Virus record (IMG/VR): IMGVR_UViG_3300009161_000031
Coordinates: 1 to 64,000 of that record
Source of the DNA: a virus
Direction: 5' to 3' (one strand)
Length of the DNA stretch: 64,000 nt
The notes under the pieces were generated by a model. It worked only from the letters and a program-made list of their open reading frames with translations. It was not told the DNA's origin and made no database searches. The first letter of the stretch is position 1. Each line of letters opens with the position of its first letter. The position numbers and the translations under genes are program-made. Shown here in pieces: positions 1 through 8,499 of this stretch.

Positions 1-1
1 A

Positions 2-676
2 TATTTGGATGGATTTTATTTTGTAATAACCGCTAAACATACTAATGCCGCAACAGATAAAAATGTGTTTACTGAAATACAAAACACAAATCAAGAAAGT
101 TTGTTTAGCGACATTCAAAAAGATGGTGCGTGGCAGCATGATAGACCTAAAGCGACTGCATCTATTGGTGCAGTCATCGCTAGAGCGTCTTTTGTAATAT
201 CAGGTCAGGCAGTTCCGGTTGCGGCTACTGGCTATAAATGGCTTAATGAAGGTGATTCAGTAGCATGGGATGTTTATACTTATGTTGCCAATAACAATAA
301 AGACTTACTGAGTTCACCTGAGCGCAATTATGGACGCATTGTAATGAATTCACGACAAGCTTCTTCCGTTGCCATGGGGTATGGCTCTCCTAGATTGTAT
401 AAATATGGTGGAGCCTCGGGAACTAGCGCAACTGTACCATCTACCGCCATTGACTACCCATCGGCTTCACCAAGCGCCGTCAATGCCACTAATAACTATA
501 AAACTATATCTACTATCATTGCTCCCAATGATGACAGCAACAGGTCTTCTTTGCTGATGATTTCTTTTGTCGGTCAGGGGGGCATGCCGGGAATTGGTTC
601 TATGACAGGGTCTTTGGAGAAAGATTTAAATGAAGAAATTCTGTATGGAGAACAAGGTATAGCCTACGAGGTATAA
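2..676 (+). CDS. Possible virion protein, 5'-truncated by window edge
   Basis: The frame is already open at the left edge, so the N-terminus lies outside the window; a TTG at 5 is the first start-like codon but has no supporting ribosome site. The visible ~224 residues are rich in Ser, Thr, Asn, Ala and Gly, contain no Cys and no membrane segment, a texture common in beta-rich tail or capsid-surface proteins. The HNH gene starts 1 nt after its stop, so they are co-transcribed. I do not recognise the family; a structural role is inference. Confidence 0.6.
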   Translation, partial: YLDGFYFVITAKHTNAATDKNVFTEIQNTNQESLFSDIQKDGAWQHDRPKATASIGAVIARASFVISGQAVPVAATGYKWLNEGDSVAWDVYTYVANNNKDLLSSPERNYGRIVMNSRQASSVAMGYGSPRLYKYGGASGTSATVPSTAIDYPSASPSAVNATNNYKTISTIIAPNDDSNRSSLLMISFVGQGGMPGIGSMTGSLEKDLNEEILYGEQGIAYEV

Positions 677-677
677 T

Positions 678-1109
678 ATGGGTGGGCTAATATCAAGACG
701 CGCAGATATAACATGGGGTGCCAAATCTCAAGAAGGTTCAGATAACCCCAACTTTAAGGGCGGGAAATATATTGATGACAAAGGCTATGTCAGAGTATTA
801 AGGCCCGATCACCCCAACGAAAATCATGGATATGTATATGAACATAGGCTTGTGATGGAACAATTCTTTGGAAGAATTCTCCAAGTGACTGAGTCGGTAC
901 ACCATGTCAATGAATTAAAATTAGATAATCGCCTAGAAAACCTCTTTCTTACTACTAGATCAGAGCATTCTGCTTTACACGCAGAGGGAAAGGTGGTATC
1001 ATTAGAGCGTCGAACGGCGTTGCGAAATAAAGTCCGAGAAAAAAGAAAACAAGAGGGGCCTCGTCAGAGGGACTCATCCGGGCATTTCATTAAAAAGGAT
1101 ACTGAATAA
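678..1109 (+). CDS. HNH homing-type endonuclease
   Basis: A 143-residue protein with a compact HNH nuclease core at about residues 55-90: HRLVMEQ followed by HHVNELKLDNRLENL, the His-His-Asn ... Asp-Asn-Arg ... Asn-Leu signature of phage HNH_3-type nucleases, which cut DNA with one metal ion. The N-terminal Gly-Gly-Lys-Tyr ... Gly-Tyr-Val-Arg-Val stretch is the usual lead-in. The C-terminus is basic and may bind DNA. It sits freely between two genes as homing nucleases do; a role in packaging is not indicated. Confidence 0.9.
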   Translation: MGGLISRRADITWGAKSQEGSDNPNFKGGKYIDDKGYVRVLRPDHPNENHGYVYEHRLVMEQFFGRILQVTESVHHVNELKLDNRLENLFLTTRSEHSALHAEGKVVSLERRTALRNKVREKRKQEGPRQRDSSGHFIKKDTE

Positions 1110-1115
1110 TATATT

Positions 1116-2363
1116 ATGAGCACACAACCATGGTTGGAAGAACAGACACTAAAGAATATCTATGATCTCCCTGAGATTAATACAGATTTAGATGTGGTTC
1201 ACTACTTTAAAGACCGTGGAGTTGTTGTAGCTAGAAGAACCATTGCAGATGCCAGAGTAAAGTTTGGCATTCCTACTTCCAAGCCCAAAGGGGCATATAT
1301 GACAGATACAGAGGATGCAAGTCTAGAGAAAAGAGTCATCAGATTAGAGCGAGAATTGATGACGGCCAGAAGTGAGAGGAACACCGCACGACAGGCTCAC
1401 AAGGTGGCAGAGCAGGACACTGTTAAGTATAAGGCAGCTAATGATGTCCTACTTAAAGCTAGTAAGTTATCGGTGCAGAGCGCACCTTGGTCTAAATCAA
1501 AAGTGCGCCGCAAGGGTGCAGCTACAGCCCTCATCATGCTTTCCGATTTACATCTTGATGAAATAGTCAAGCCATCTGAGGTAGGCGGCTTGAACGCCTA
1601 TAACCGTGAGATAGCCCTACAGCGCCTTCAGAGGACTGCTGAGGGTGCGGTCAACATGGGCAAGAACCTTATGGGCGGTTTTGAGTATGAAGGCGCAATA
1701 GTCATTCTGGGCGGAGACATGGTTGCAGGGAATCTGCATGATGATGACATCTTCAATGAAGAGTCTTCAATGATACCAACGGTAGATTTCTGGGTAGACC
1801 ATCTAGCCAAGTTTTTAGAAACAATTGCTGATGCCTATGGCTCTACGCACGTTGTATCGGTTGTTGGAAACCATGGAAGGCTGTCGATGAAGCCCCGCAT
1901 GAAAGGGCGCACTGAAGATTCCTGGGACCACTTATTGGCTCTTATGCTACAGCGTCATCTTAAGGGAGATAAGAGATTTACTTGGAATATCCCGTTGTGC
2001 GCTGATGCCTATGTAGAAATTTATGGACGTAGAATGTTGATCACTCATGGCGATCAGATGAAAGGCGGGGGAGGTCTAGCTGGTCTAGTAAATCCTGCTT
2101 CTATCTTCGATGCGCGAAAGCGTAAGCGTAATGCTTCTATGGGCGATGAACACGATCATATGTGGGTGGGCCATTTCCATTCTTATACTCGCACAGGCAA
2201 GGTAACTGTTAATGGTTCGCTTAAAGGTTTAGACGAGTATGCATTTCTGGGTAACTTCGCTTATGAAGAACCTATCCAGGCATTTGCAGTAATTACTCGG
2301 GAACACGGCGTTACTCTTGAAGCTGGCATCTATTCTGTAGATCGCATTGCTGAGGGCTGGTAG
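1116..2363 (+). CDS. Calcineurin-like metallophosphoesterase
   Basis: 415 residues. The phosphoesterase core runs from about 138 to 360 with all metal motifs visible: SDLHLD (D144, H146), GGD (D201), GNHGR (N252, H253), THGD (H311) and GHFH (H353, H355). It should hydrolyse phosphodiester or phosphomonoester bonds with two metal ions; the substrate is unknown. The N-terminal 60 residues look like a small helical DNA-binding domain and residues ~68-110 form a charged coiled coil, so the enzyme may be tethered to nucleic acid or a partner. It follows the HNH gene by 6 nt. Confidence 0.92.
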   Translation: MSTQPWLEEQTLKNIYDLPEINTDLDVVHYFKDRGVVVARRTIADARVKFGIPTSKPKGAYMTDTEDASLEKRVIRLERELMTARSERNTARQAHKVAEQDTVKYKAANDVLLKASKLSVQSAPWSKSKVRRKGAATALIMLSDLHLDEIVKPSEVGGLNAYNREIALQRLQRTAEGAVNMGKNLMGGFEYEGAIVILGGDMVAGNLHDDDIFNEESSMIPTVDFWVDHLAKFLETIADAYGSTHVVSVVGNHGRLSMKPRMKGRTEDSWDHLLALMLQRHLKGDKRFTWNIPLCADAYVEIYGRRMLITHGDQMKGGGGLAGLVNPASIFDARKRKRNASMGDEHDHMWVGHFHSYTRTGKVTVNGSLKGLDEYAFLGNFAYEEPIQAFAVITREHGVTLEAGIYSVDRIAEGW

Positions 2364-2379
2364 CGCTTTATTAAGAATT

Positions 2380-2398
2380 ACTATAAATACATTATAGT
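2380..2398 (+). promoter_or_regulatory. Inverted repeat ACTATAA-ATACA-TTATAGT
   Basis: A perfect 7-bp inverted repeat with a 5-nt loop lies 25 bp upstream of the membrane-protein start. It could be an operator or a leader hairpin; AT-rich content makes chance possible. Confidence 0.35.
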
Positions 2399-2423
2399 AT
2401 GTAATATAAATTAAAGGAGAAAT

Positions 2424-2714
2424 ATGGATAATTCAAGTATGTTTTTACTAATTGTTGCTGGTATGATTGCTACTCCGTTAGTTTCTTTCCTAAAAGGAAA
2501 CTCATGGCCAAGCAATGTTAAGGTGGCATTCTCTATGGCCTTTTGTCTAGTAATTGCTCTTGCTGGAGCCTTTCTGGGCGGTACGCTAAATTCGTTGAGT
2601 GATGTTGTTTCCAACTTTGCTATTGTATGGGCTTCATCGCAAGCTTTGTATTCTACTTGGTTTGCTGACACAAGTGCTAATGACAGCCTTTCGTCTATGA
2701 AAGTATTAGGCTAG
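2424..2714 (+). CDS. Small membrane protein, possible holin
   Basis: 96 residues with two clear hydrophobic segments (about 5-22 and 33-55) and a third weakly hydrophobic stretch near 65-82, ending in a polar tail. A strong AAAGGAGA ribosome site precedes the ATG. Size and topology fit a holin, but the NlpC/P60 endolysin is 54 kb away on the other strand and no lysis gene adjoins it, so the assignment stays tentative. Confidence 0.7.
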   Translation: MDNSSMFLLIVAGMIATPLVSFLKGNSWPSNVKVAFSMAFCLVIALAGAFLGGTLNSLSDVVSNFAIVWASSQALYSTWFADTSANDSLSSMKVLG

Positions 2715-2721
2715 GATTAGT

Positions 2722-2943
2722 TTGTTGCAAGGGTTTGGTGGCTTTTGGTGTAAAAGATGTGACGGTAGAGTTTTTTTTGATGAAGTCTATTGGGAGCCAG
2801 AGTCGCTAAACAGTACGCAAAAAATTAAAAAAGTAGAACTTGTATGTACAATGTGTGGAAAACGCGGTCGTTGTACATATAAAGAATATCAACACTTGCT
2901 TAAAGAGATTGCTAATGTTCTTAGAAAACAGAAATCAAGCTAA
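2722..2943 (+). CDS. Zinc-ribbon protein
   Basis: 73 residues from a TTG start. Two CxxC knuckles (CKRC near residue 9, CTMC near 42) about 30 residues apart make a typical zinc ribbon, followed by a basic helix. The end overlaps the MerR-like gene by 29 nt. Probably a nucleic-acid or protein adaptor; function unknown. Confidence 0.65.
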   Translation: MLQGFGGFWCKRCDGRVFFDEVYWEPESLNSTQKIKKVELVCTMCGKRGRCTYKEYQHLLKEIANVLRKQKSS

Positions 2944-3382
2944 ACTAATTAAAAATAGATTATTCTTTAATGATAAGAATGATTTAATTAGAATAATTTC
3001 TATTGTCAAACGTGAAAATATTATTCATATATTTGACTATTCTAAGTTTGATAAACAGATTATTGAATACGATACTGCTGCATATTATCTAACACCTGTT
3101 TTTAGGATTGGTGAAGTATCTCGCATTATTGATAAGAAACCAGATACTATTAGAAAATATGAGCAAACTGGAGTAATACCGAAAGCTCGCAAAGTTTCTT
3201 TGAATATTGAAGGATCATCTTCGATTAGAATATATAGCCTAAGAGATGTATATGATTTACTTGAGATCTTTGCTACTAGAAGCAAAGCGGGTCGTCCGAA
3301 GCAACATGCTAGTATTAACCAAGTTGATGCAATTAAACGCATCAATGCCAGATTCCAAAAAATTAAAAATGTTGGAGCCTAG
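2915..3382 (+). CDS. MerR-like winged-helix regulator
   Basis: 155 residues from the ATG at 2915. Residues ~65-125 read as a MerR-type domain: FRIGEVSRIIDKKPDTIRKY is the helix-turn-helix, then GVIPKAR and a wing, then RIYSLRDVYDL as the next helix. The usual effector-binding or cysteine-rich C-terminus is missing; instead there is a short basic tail. It likely binds promoter DNA as a dimer. It lies just upstream of a promoter candidate at 3396 and may control it. Confidence 0.8.
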   Translation: MFLENRNQAKLIKNRLFFNDKNDLIRIISIVKRENIIHIFDYSKFDKQIIEYDTAAYYLTPVFRIGEVSRIIDKKPDTIRKYEQTGVIPKARKVSLNIEGSSSIRIYSLRDVYDLLEIFATRSKAGRPKQHASINQVDAIKRINARFQKIKNVGA

Positions 3383-3395
3383 TCTCGGTGACAAC

Positions 3396-3424
3396 TTGCG
3401 CTCGCTCAACTGAGGGTGTATAGT
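3396..3424 (+). promoter_or_regulatory. Sigma70-type promoter
   Basis: TTGCGC (3396-3401), 17-bp spacer, TATAGT (3419-3424), 42 bp before the next ATG. The spacing equals that of the promoters in the right-hand array. Confidence 0.6.
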
Positions 3425-3466
3425 GGCTCATCGGGGCTAAGGCCCAACCACAGACAGGAGAATAAA

Positions 3467-3679
3467 ATGGGTAAAAAAGGAACAATCAACGTAACCGTAG
3501 GACTTACTCGCAACTTAGGTAACTACCAGTCGCTACGAATTGATGCAGGTATGACTGTAGACTCAGACGACGTAATGTCTGACTCCGAGTGGGCAGATGC
3601 TTGGCAGAAAGTAGAACTAGAAGTTGAGCGTCGTCTCGCTGAACTAGACGGAGAACTGTCTAGTGGGGCTTCTAAGTAA
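3467..3679 (+). CDS. Hypothetical 70-aa protein
   Basis: ATG at 3467 with AGGAG 7 nt upstream. A beta-strand-like N-terminus (GTINVTVGLTRNLGNYQSLRI) is followed by an acidic helix with WADAWQKVELEVERRLAEL. Similar small phage proteins are common, but I cannot assign a function. Its 3' end overlaps the WhiB gene by 17 nt, so both are read from the 3396 promoter. Confidence 0.75.
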   Translation: MGKKGTINVTVGLTRNLGNYQSLRIDAGMTVDSDDVMSDSEWADAWQKVELEVERRLAELDGELSSGASK

Positions 3680-3974
3680 CGTATCTTGGATGGGCAAGGC
3701 TGCTTGCATTGACGAGAGCCATCGTATTTTTATTTCATACGAAACCCATGACATAACTAGAGCAAAAGCGATATGCTCCCAATGCCCAGTGCGAGTGCCA
3801 TGCCTAGAGCAATATGCGGATATTTCCTGCGTTGCTGGCGGGTACTCACATCATGATAGACTTATGGCCTCATGGCAAAGGATAAGTGATACCAATGACT
3901 CTAACTGGAGAAGTTCTGCTTACTTACTTCGCAGACTCAGCCGAGAGATCAAAGAAAATATACTTCCAGACTGA
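3663..3974 (+). CDS. WhiB-like iron-sulfur regulator (first copy)
   Basis: 103 residues from a GTG (an ATG at 3690 is an alternative). The four cluster cysteines are present as C15 ... C38-x2-C41-x5-C47 (CSQCPVRVPC), followed by a GGYS turn in place of the usual GxWGG. WhiB proteins hold a 4Fe-4S cluster and work with the primary sigma factor in Actinobacteria; phage copies can mimic or inhibit the host ones. It is co-transcribed with the gene before it. Confidence 0.9.
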   Translation: MGLLSNVSWMGKAACIDESHRIFISYETHDITRAKAICSQCPVRVPCLEQYADISCVAGGYSHHDRLMASWQRISDTNDSNWRSSAYLLRRLSREIKENILPD

Positions 3975-4224
3975 GAAGGATGATACCAACGCAGAGCGCA
4001 TGGTTAAGTTCTTTGCTCGTGAAGGAGGAGTAGATATATGCAAGGATGCAATTGATAGATTTATTGCATCAGAAAAGCAGCCGGTAGTATTCCTGCACGA
4101 TTTTGTGGTTAAGTTAGGATCTATTGTCGAATCCATAAATCTAGAGAACAAAGATAGAGACGAGTTCCGTCGCCTAGTTCAGCAAACCAAAGATCGCATG
4201 GAGAGTGATTCTAATGAATTATGA
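3895..4224 (+). CDS. Hypothetical 109-aa protein
   Basis: ATG at 3895, overlapping the WhiB gene by 80 nt in another frame. The sequence is mostly alpha-helical and charged, with one Cys and no recognised motif. It overlaps the helicase start by 11 nt, so it is translationally coupled to the replication genes; a helicase-loader-like role is only a positional guess. Confidence 0.7.
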   Translation: MTLTGEVLLTYFADSAERSKKIYFQTEKDDTNAERMVKFFAREGGVDICKDAIDRFIASEKQPVVFLHDFVVKLGSIVESINLENKDRDEFRRLVQQTKDRMESDSNEL

Positions 4225-5431
4225 AATGAGTTTGCTTAATAGCCTCATTGATGCGGAGAGTATCATCTCAGCAGTGGAGCAAAATGTAGATGAGTCTTTT
4301 GTGGACCATAAAGATATCTGGGAGTTCATTCATGGATATTATTCCAAGTACTCCAAGCTTCCTACTAAGGCGATTGTTAAAAATCAATTTCGTGAGTTTG
4401 AGTTTATTGACACAACCACTGCGCCCCTACAGTTTTATGTAGACGAAGCTAGGAAGCACGCTCTATCTGAGAATGTTAGAACTACATTGCACGACACTAT
4501 TCAGATATTGAGAGATAGCGGTCCTAATGCTGCTCTTAACTTTGTTGCTATGAATAGTCTCCGCTTGATGAAAAATACTGGAGCGCTTAAAGACACAAAC
4601 CTTGCTGGAGATTTTGCGGATAGGGTTGGAGACTACAAAGAACGTCACGACGACCCTACTAAGAACATTATGGGTATCCCTACAGGCTTTAGTGTCATTG
4701 ATAAGCATTTTGGGGGCTGGCAGAAAGGTGACTTTATTGTCATACTTGGCTGGACAGGTTCTGGTAAGAGTTGGCTAGCTAGGCTATTTGCTGCAAACGC
4801 ATGGCAGGCTGGCTATAGCCCTCTTATTATCTCTCTTGAGATGAACAAAGAACAAGAGGGATATCGCTTTGACACTATCCTCAATCAGGGTGAGACATTT
4901 AAGAACTCTGACCTGATGTTCGGTAGGGGAGTAAATCCTGAGGCATATAATGAGTGGGCTGAGAGAACTTTTAAGGACAAGCCACCTATACATCTTGTGA
5001 CTTCAGATGGCATTGAGGCTGCTAATCAAAATGTTGTTGAAGCAAAAGTTGAACAATATCAGCCTGATCTGCTAATATTAGACTATCATGGTTTATTCGA
5101 TGATGCTAAAAAAGGTAACACAGAAACTGAGAGGGCCAAAAATCTCTCTAAAGATTTTAAGCGCATAGCAGTGCGCCATAATATACCCGTAATCGACATT
5201 GCTGCTGTTACTATGGATGCGAATCACGGAGAAAGGGCACCGGCATTGGCTGAGGTGGCATGGAGCAAGCAACTTGCTTATGACGCTGACTTAGTTATGG
5301 CGGTTCATCGAAATGCAGAGTCGCAACTTTTTGAAGTGGTTAGTCGCAAAGTTCGAAGAGGTCATCCTTTTGCTTTCTATCTTGAGTGGGACTTGGACAC
5401 GGGCAAGCGAAAAGAATTGTTTGATGCCTGA
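4214..5431 (+). CDS. dnaB: DnaB-like replicative helicase
   Basis: 405 residues. A short helical N-terminal domain (about 1-120) precedes a RecA-like helicase core. Walker A is GWTGSGKS (~179-186), followed by LIISLEMNKEQ, the DnaB H1a-type strand; Walker B is LLILDYHGLF near 290. It should be the hexameric helicase that opens the fork, partnered by the primase encoded 160 nt downstream. The protein is shorter than bacterial DnaB (~450), as in many phages. Confidence 0.93.
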   Translation: MNYEMSLLNSLIDAESIISAVEQNVDESFVDHKDIWEFIHGYYSKYSKLPTKAIVKNQFREFEFIDTTTAPLQFYVDEARKHALSENVRTTLHDTIQILRDSGPNAALNFVAMNSLRLMKNTGALKDTNLAGDFADRVGDYKERHDDPTKNIMGIPTGFSVIDKHFGGWQKGDFIVILGWTGSGKSWLARLFAANAWQAGYSPLIISLEMNKEQEGYRFDTILNQGETFKNSDLMFGRGVNPEAYNEWAERTFKDKPPIHLVTSDGIEAANQNVVEAKVEQYQPDLLILDYHGLFDDAKKGNTETERAKNLSKDFKRIAVRHNIPVIDIAAVTMDANHGERAPALAEVAWSKQLAYDADLVMAVHRNAESQLFEVVSRKVRRGHPFAFYLEWDLDTGKRKELFDA

Positions 5432-5618
5432 TGAGGATAGAGAAGCAGACCATATAATCGATGGTGAAGCCAAAGATCAAGAAACTATAATCAGGCAACG
5501 TAGCCATATTGAAGAATTTGTTACAGATACAATAGCGCCGTTTACTCGAAGTAAATTATACTGGGATATGACTGACAGAGGAACATTCCATTTTGAACTC
5601 CATTTTTGGTTTAAATAA
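5424..5618 (+). CDS. Small acidic hypothetical protein
   Basis: 64 residues from the ATG at 5424, overlapping the helicase stop by 8 nt and the primase start by 26 nt. N-terminal half is acidic (DEDREADHIIDGEAKDQE), C-terminal half aromatic. No family recognised. The tight overlaps on both sides favour a real gene. Confidence 0.55.
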   Translation: MPDEDREADHIIDGEAKDQETIIRQRSHIEEFVTDTIAPFTRSKLYWDMTDRGTFHFELHFWFK

Positions 5619-6555
5619 TAGCAAAACTATTGACATGTTTGTCAATCAGTATCTGACTGTAGTCAGCGAGTTGCCAGACGAGTATGCCTGTTATTGCCCA
5701 TTTCACTCCAACACCTCTAGCCCAGCTTTTTATGTAAATAAGAAAACTGGACTATGGCATTGTTTCAATCCATCTTGCGCTCGCAAGGGGTCGTTTGTGA
5801 CATTGGCAAAAGAATTGTCTGGAGAAGAGATTGCTTGGAATCATGCTCCAAGCTATTCTAGCGATGATTTGCTCAGCATGCTTAACGACGATGATATAGT
5901 TGTTGATATATCTCAGAATTGGGATGAGGCATTAGATCGTATTGTTATTGATTACGACAATGAAGAAGAATGTTTGTCTAAGCTATCGTACCTGATAGAT
6001 AGAGGATTTGACTTAGATGTATTAAAACATTTTGGAGTGGGATATTCCAAGAGTCAAGGCAGGATAGTCATCCCAGCTAGAGACGAGTACTATTCTGTAG
6101 TGGGGTTTATTGGAAGAGGAACATCGTCTTCGCAGTTCCCTAAATATCTATATTCAGATAAGTTTCCTAGGCGCTCGACTTTGTTTAATCTACAAAATGC
6201 TAAAGCATATAGCGAGGTAATTTTAACTGAGGGAAGTTTAGATGCTATTAGAGTGCATCAGGCAGGATTCCCAAATGTAGTAGCAACTCTTGGTGCCTCT
6301 ATTCCAAAAGAGCATCACGAAATCCTCAATAGGCACTTTGATAGTTTAGTCTTATTTTTTGACAATGATGAGGCTGGACATTCGGCTATGCGTGCTATAA
6401 TGGAGGGTAATCCCCGAAAAGATCTTTGGATTGTTCCATATCCGTCTGGAATCAAAGACCCGGGAGAAATGACGGAACAACAAATTACACACAGCATAAA
6501 CAACAAGGTAAACTACCTTGATTGGTTATTTCAAACTAAGGAGAAAATATCATGA
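5593..6555 (+). CDS. dnaG: DnaG-type DNA primase
   Basis: 320 residues from a TTG. The N-terminus has a CHC2-type zinc finger (C35-x2-H38 ... C57-x4-C62), used to recognise the template. The Toprim domain follows at about 205-285 with the invariant Glu in LTEGSLDAIR and the metal-binding DxD-like FFDNDEAG. No C-terminal helicase domain is fused, in keeping with the separate DnaB gene upstream. It makes RNA primers at the phage fork. Confidence 0.92.
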   Translation: MNSIFGLNNSKTIDMFVNQYLTVVSELPDEYACYCPFHSNTSSPAFYVNKKTGLWHCFNPSCARKGSFVTLAKELSGEEIAWNHAPSYSSDDLLSMLNDDDIVVDISQNWDEALDRIVIDYDNEEECLSKLSYLIDRGFDLDVLKHFGVGYSKSQGRIVIPARDEYYSVVGFIGRGTSSSQFPKYLYSDKFPRRSTLFNLQNAKAYSEVILTEGSLDAIRVHQAGFPNVVATLGASIPKEHHEILNRHFDSLVLFFDNDEAGHSAMRAIMEGNPRKDLWIVPYPSGIKDPGEMTEQQITHSINNKVNYLDWLFQTKEKIS

Positions 6556-7202
6556 CTGTATATAACACACTTGCAAACCTAAAGAATAAAGTAGAGAATG
6601 AGTCTCGTGGCTCTGGTGGAAAGAAGTTCTTGACACTCAAAGACCGAGATGCACATAAGATTCGGTTCCTCCAGGAATTAACAATTGATAGTAAGAACTA
6701 CAACGAAGAGCGTGGAACCGCAGCTATTGTTGCCGTACACAAGTCTCCTCTTGATTTCAAGAAGCAGATGGCCTGTACCGCAGATAGCGAGGAACTTGGA
6801 TTTAAGTGCTGGGCCTGTGAGCAGACAGTAAAAGATCCAAAGTGGCGTGCACAAACTCACTTTGTAGTTAATGTGGCTGTCCTAGACGATAACAGCAATT
6901 GGACTACGATGGTACTAGACCAGACGTTTAACCAGCGTCATATCGGTGCAACTCTGGTAGAGTATGCTACCGAGTTTAGTACTATCACTGATCGTGGATA
7001 TAAGGTCGGTCGTACCGGCTCTAAGATGCACGATACTAACTATACATTGATCCCCATTGACATTTCAGAAGAGCCTAAAGAGTTCTCAGACCTTGAGATG
7101 CATGATGTCAATAGCGTTTATCGCATGCTTCCATACAACGAGCAAGGCGAGTTTATGACTTCCGTTGAGGAATCCGGTAAGACCAGCTCTTCTAGCTGGT
7201 AA
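6552..7202 (+). CDS. Putative single-stranded DNA-binding protein
   Basis: 216 residues, ATG overlapping the primase stop, AAGGAGA upstream. The N-terminus (LANLKNKVENESRGSGGKKFLTL...) and a central Cys pair (CWAC near 88, with C76 before it) resemble the gp32/UvsY-region style of zinc-containing phage SSBs, and the Ser-rich C-terminus ends in Trp. Position between primase and polymerase fits. I infer SSB from layout and texture, not from a decisive motif. Confidence 0.6.
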   Translation: MTVYNTLANLKNKVENESRGSGGKKFLTLKDRDAHKIRFLQELTIDSKNYNEERGTAAIVAVHKSPLDFKKQMACTADSEELGFKCWACEQTVKDPKWRAQTHFVVNVAVLDDNSNWTTMVLDQTFNQRHIGATLVEYATEFSTITDRGYKVGRTGSKMHDTNYTLIPIDISEEPKEFSDLEMHDVNSVYRMLPYNEQGEFMTSVEESGKTSSSSW

Positions 7203-7215
7203 CTAAAGGGAGGTT

Positions 7216-7258
7216 GGGGGCCAGGTATTTAGCACATCGCAAAGAATATCTGGCCCCC
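7216..7258 (+). terminator. Hairpin terminator after SSB gene
   Basis: GGGGGCCAGGTATT pairs with AATATCTGGCCCCC across a 15-nt loop (one G-U), followed by TTCT. It closes the replication sub-operon, but the weak T-tract suggests partial read-through. Confidence 0.7.
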
Positions 7259-7265
7259 TTCTACT

Positions 7266-7745
7266 ATGATTATTGGAATTACACTTGATGGAATCATTAG
7301 CAATCAATATCTTTATGATGATATTGTAGATGATGACCTCTATTGCTTGAATCAAACCGCTACTGAAAGTGGTTGGTATGCTTCTAATCGCTGGTTTGCT
7401 AAAGGGCACGATGTTTTCTTTATGACATCTCGCTCTAATAGCACTGCAACTAATCGCTGGTTAGATGAATGGAATCTCACATTCAATAATGTTTTCTACA
7501 ATGTTGATAAAAATATGCATGCTGTCTATGCACAATCTCTTAAGTGTGATATTGTTGTATTAGACCATGTGGATCATGCCCCAAAACTTCCTTTATCGTG
7601 TATTTCATTCTTGCTTGCAGAGACTGCTGCAGCTAATGTTACTACTCCCCACTTATATAAGCTAAGTAGCTTAAATGATTTAGATAGGGTTATAAATAGA
7701 TGGCCAACATGCAAAAAAGATTTCACTGTGTCTCCTGTCGCATAA
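7266..7745 (+). CDS. HAD-like protein lacking the nucleophile
   Basis: 159 residues. IGITLDGIIS at residues 3-12 aligns with the HAD motif I (hhhDxDGT), FMTSRSN near 58 with motif II, and CDIVVLDHVD near 98 with the acidic motif IV. The first Asp, the phospho-acceptor of HAD enzymes, appears as Thr. The fold looks like the NT5C/phage 5'-nucleotidase group; without the nucleophile it may be inactive or regulatory. Family assignment is by motif spacing only. Confidence 0.6.
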   Translation: MIIGITLDGIISNQYLYDDIVDDDLYCLNQTATESGWYASNRWFAKGHDVFFMTSRSNSTATNRWLDEWNLTFNNVFYNVDKNMHAVYAQSLKCDIVVLDHVDHAPKLPLSCISFLLAETAAANVTTPHLYKLSSLNDLDRVINRWPTCKKDFTVSPVA

Positions 7746-7861
7746 AGCAAGATATTGCCGACATTCATCGTAGATATGAATGGTCTGACGAAGAATCTAT
7801 ATGGTACAGAGTTTACGAATGTGGACGATGCGGAATAGAAATTACTCGCAATGCCCTATAG
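7700..7861 (+). CDS. Zinc-ribbon microprotein (53 aa)
   Basis: ATG at 7700 (or 7709). Two CxxC pairs, CVSC at ~10-13 and CGRC at ~42-45, frame an acidic helix. It overlaps the preceding gene by 46 nt and the following one by 11 nt, a layout typical of this genome. Function unknown. Confidence 0.65.
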   Translation: MANMQKRFHCVSCRIKQDIADIHRRYEWSDEESIWYRVYECGRCGIEITRNAL

Positions 7862-8294
7862 CCCAATGAACGCCATTTTTTACGGCAGCGACGATTGGAA
7901 AGATGAGCAGGCTATTTGGCTTATCCTTTGGGGCCTTTATGAAATTGTAGATAACCGTGATGATATATTGACCATAATTCACGGTGGCGATGTAGATGAA
8001 GAACTATATCGGGGAGTTAGCTTCTTAGCGGAAAAATGTGTCAAGAAACTAAACTACTTGACAAACAAGCAACTGAGGGCTGACTGCATACATACTGTAG
8101 AATTCCCGTTAAGCCCAGGAAGTTTGGGCGGCTCTGCAGAGTATATTCGCAATCAGACTATGATTAATGAAGGCAAACCGGATATAGTGTTTGTGTTTTC
8201 AGAGTCTTCTGACCCCAATCCTGTGGCACTAAATATGTTAGAATTGTGTAGAGAGTATAAAATACCATCGTATCTTATAAAGAGGTATAGTTAA
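7851..8294 (+). CDS. SLOG-like (DUF2493-type) nucleotide-binding protein
   Basis: 147 residues. TIIHGGDVDEELYRG near 41-55 and the later IRNQTMINEGKPDIVFVFS near 101-119 match the glycine-rich loop and the 'R-N-x-x-M ... D-x-x-x-x-F' segment of DUF2493/YspA-like SLOG proteins, which are thought to bind nucleotide derivatives. Phage members are common beside nucleotide-metabolism genes, as here next to dCMP deaminase. Ligand unknown. Confidence 0.65.
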   Translation: MPYSPMNAIFYGSDDWKDEQAIWLILWGLYEIVDNRDDILTIIHGGDVDEELYRGVSFLAEKCVKKLNYLTNKQLRADCIHTVEFPLSPGSLGGSAEYIRNQTMINEGKPDIVFVFSESSDPNPVALNMLELCREYKIPSYLIKRYS

Positions 8295-8295
8295 A

Positions 8296-8499
8296 ATGAT
8301 TAATCAAGAAGAATCTTTTTTTGTTTATTTAGACGGATTGTCTGATGGCATAGATTCATGGACTAATGCGTATAATGCATACATTAAATCCGGCAATAAA
8401 TTTGCTTACGCTAAAGGCATAGAAAAGTTATTTAAAATAGAGTCTAAAATATCTAAACTGAAAGTGGAGATGATATTACATGCGACCGAGTTGGGATGA
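8296..8499 (+). CDS. Hypothetical 67-aa protein
   Basis: A short helical protein with an aromatic, acidic N-terminus and a Lys/Glu-rich C-terminal helix. ATG 1 nt after the previous stop; it overlaps the dCMP deaminase start by 20 nt. No family recognised. Confidence 0.65.
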   Translation: MINQEESFFVYLDGLSDGIDSWTNAYNAYIKSGNKFAYAKGIEKLFKIESKISKLKVEMILHATELG

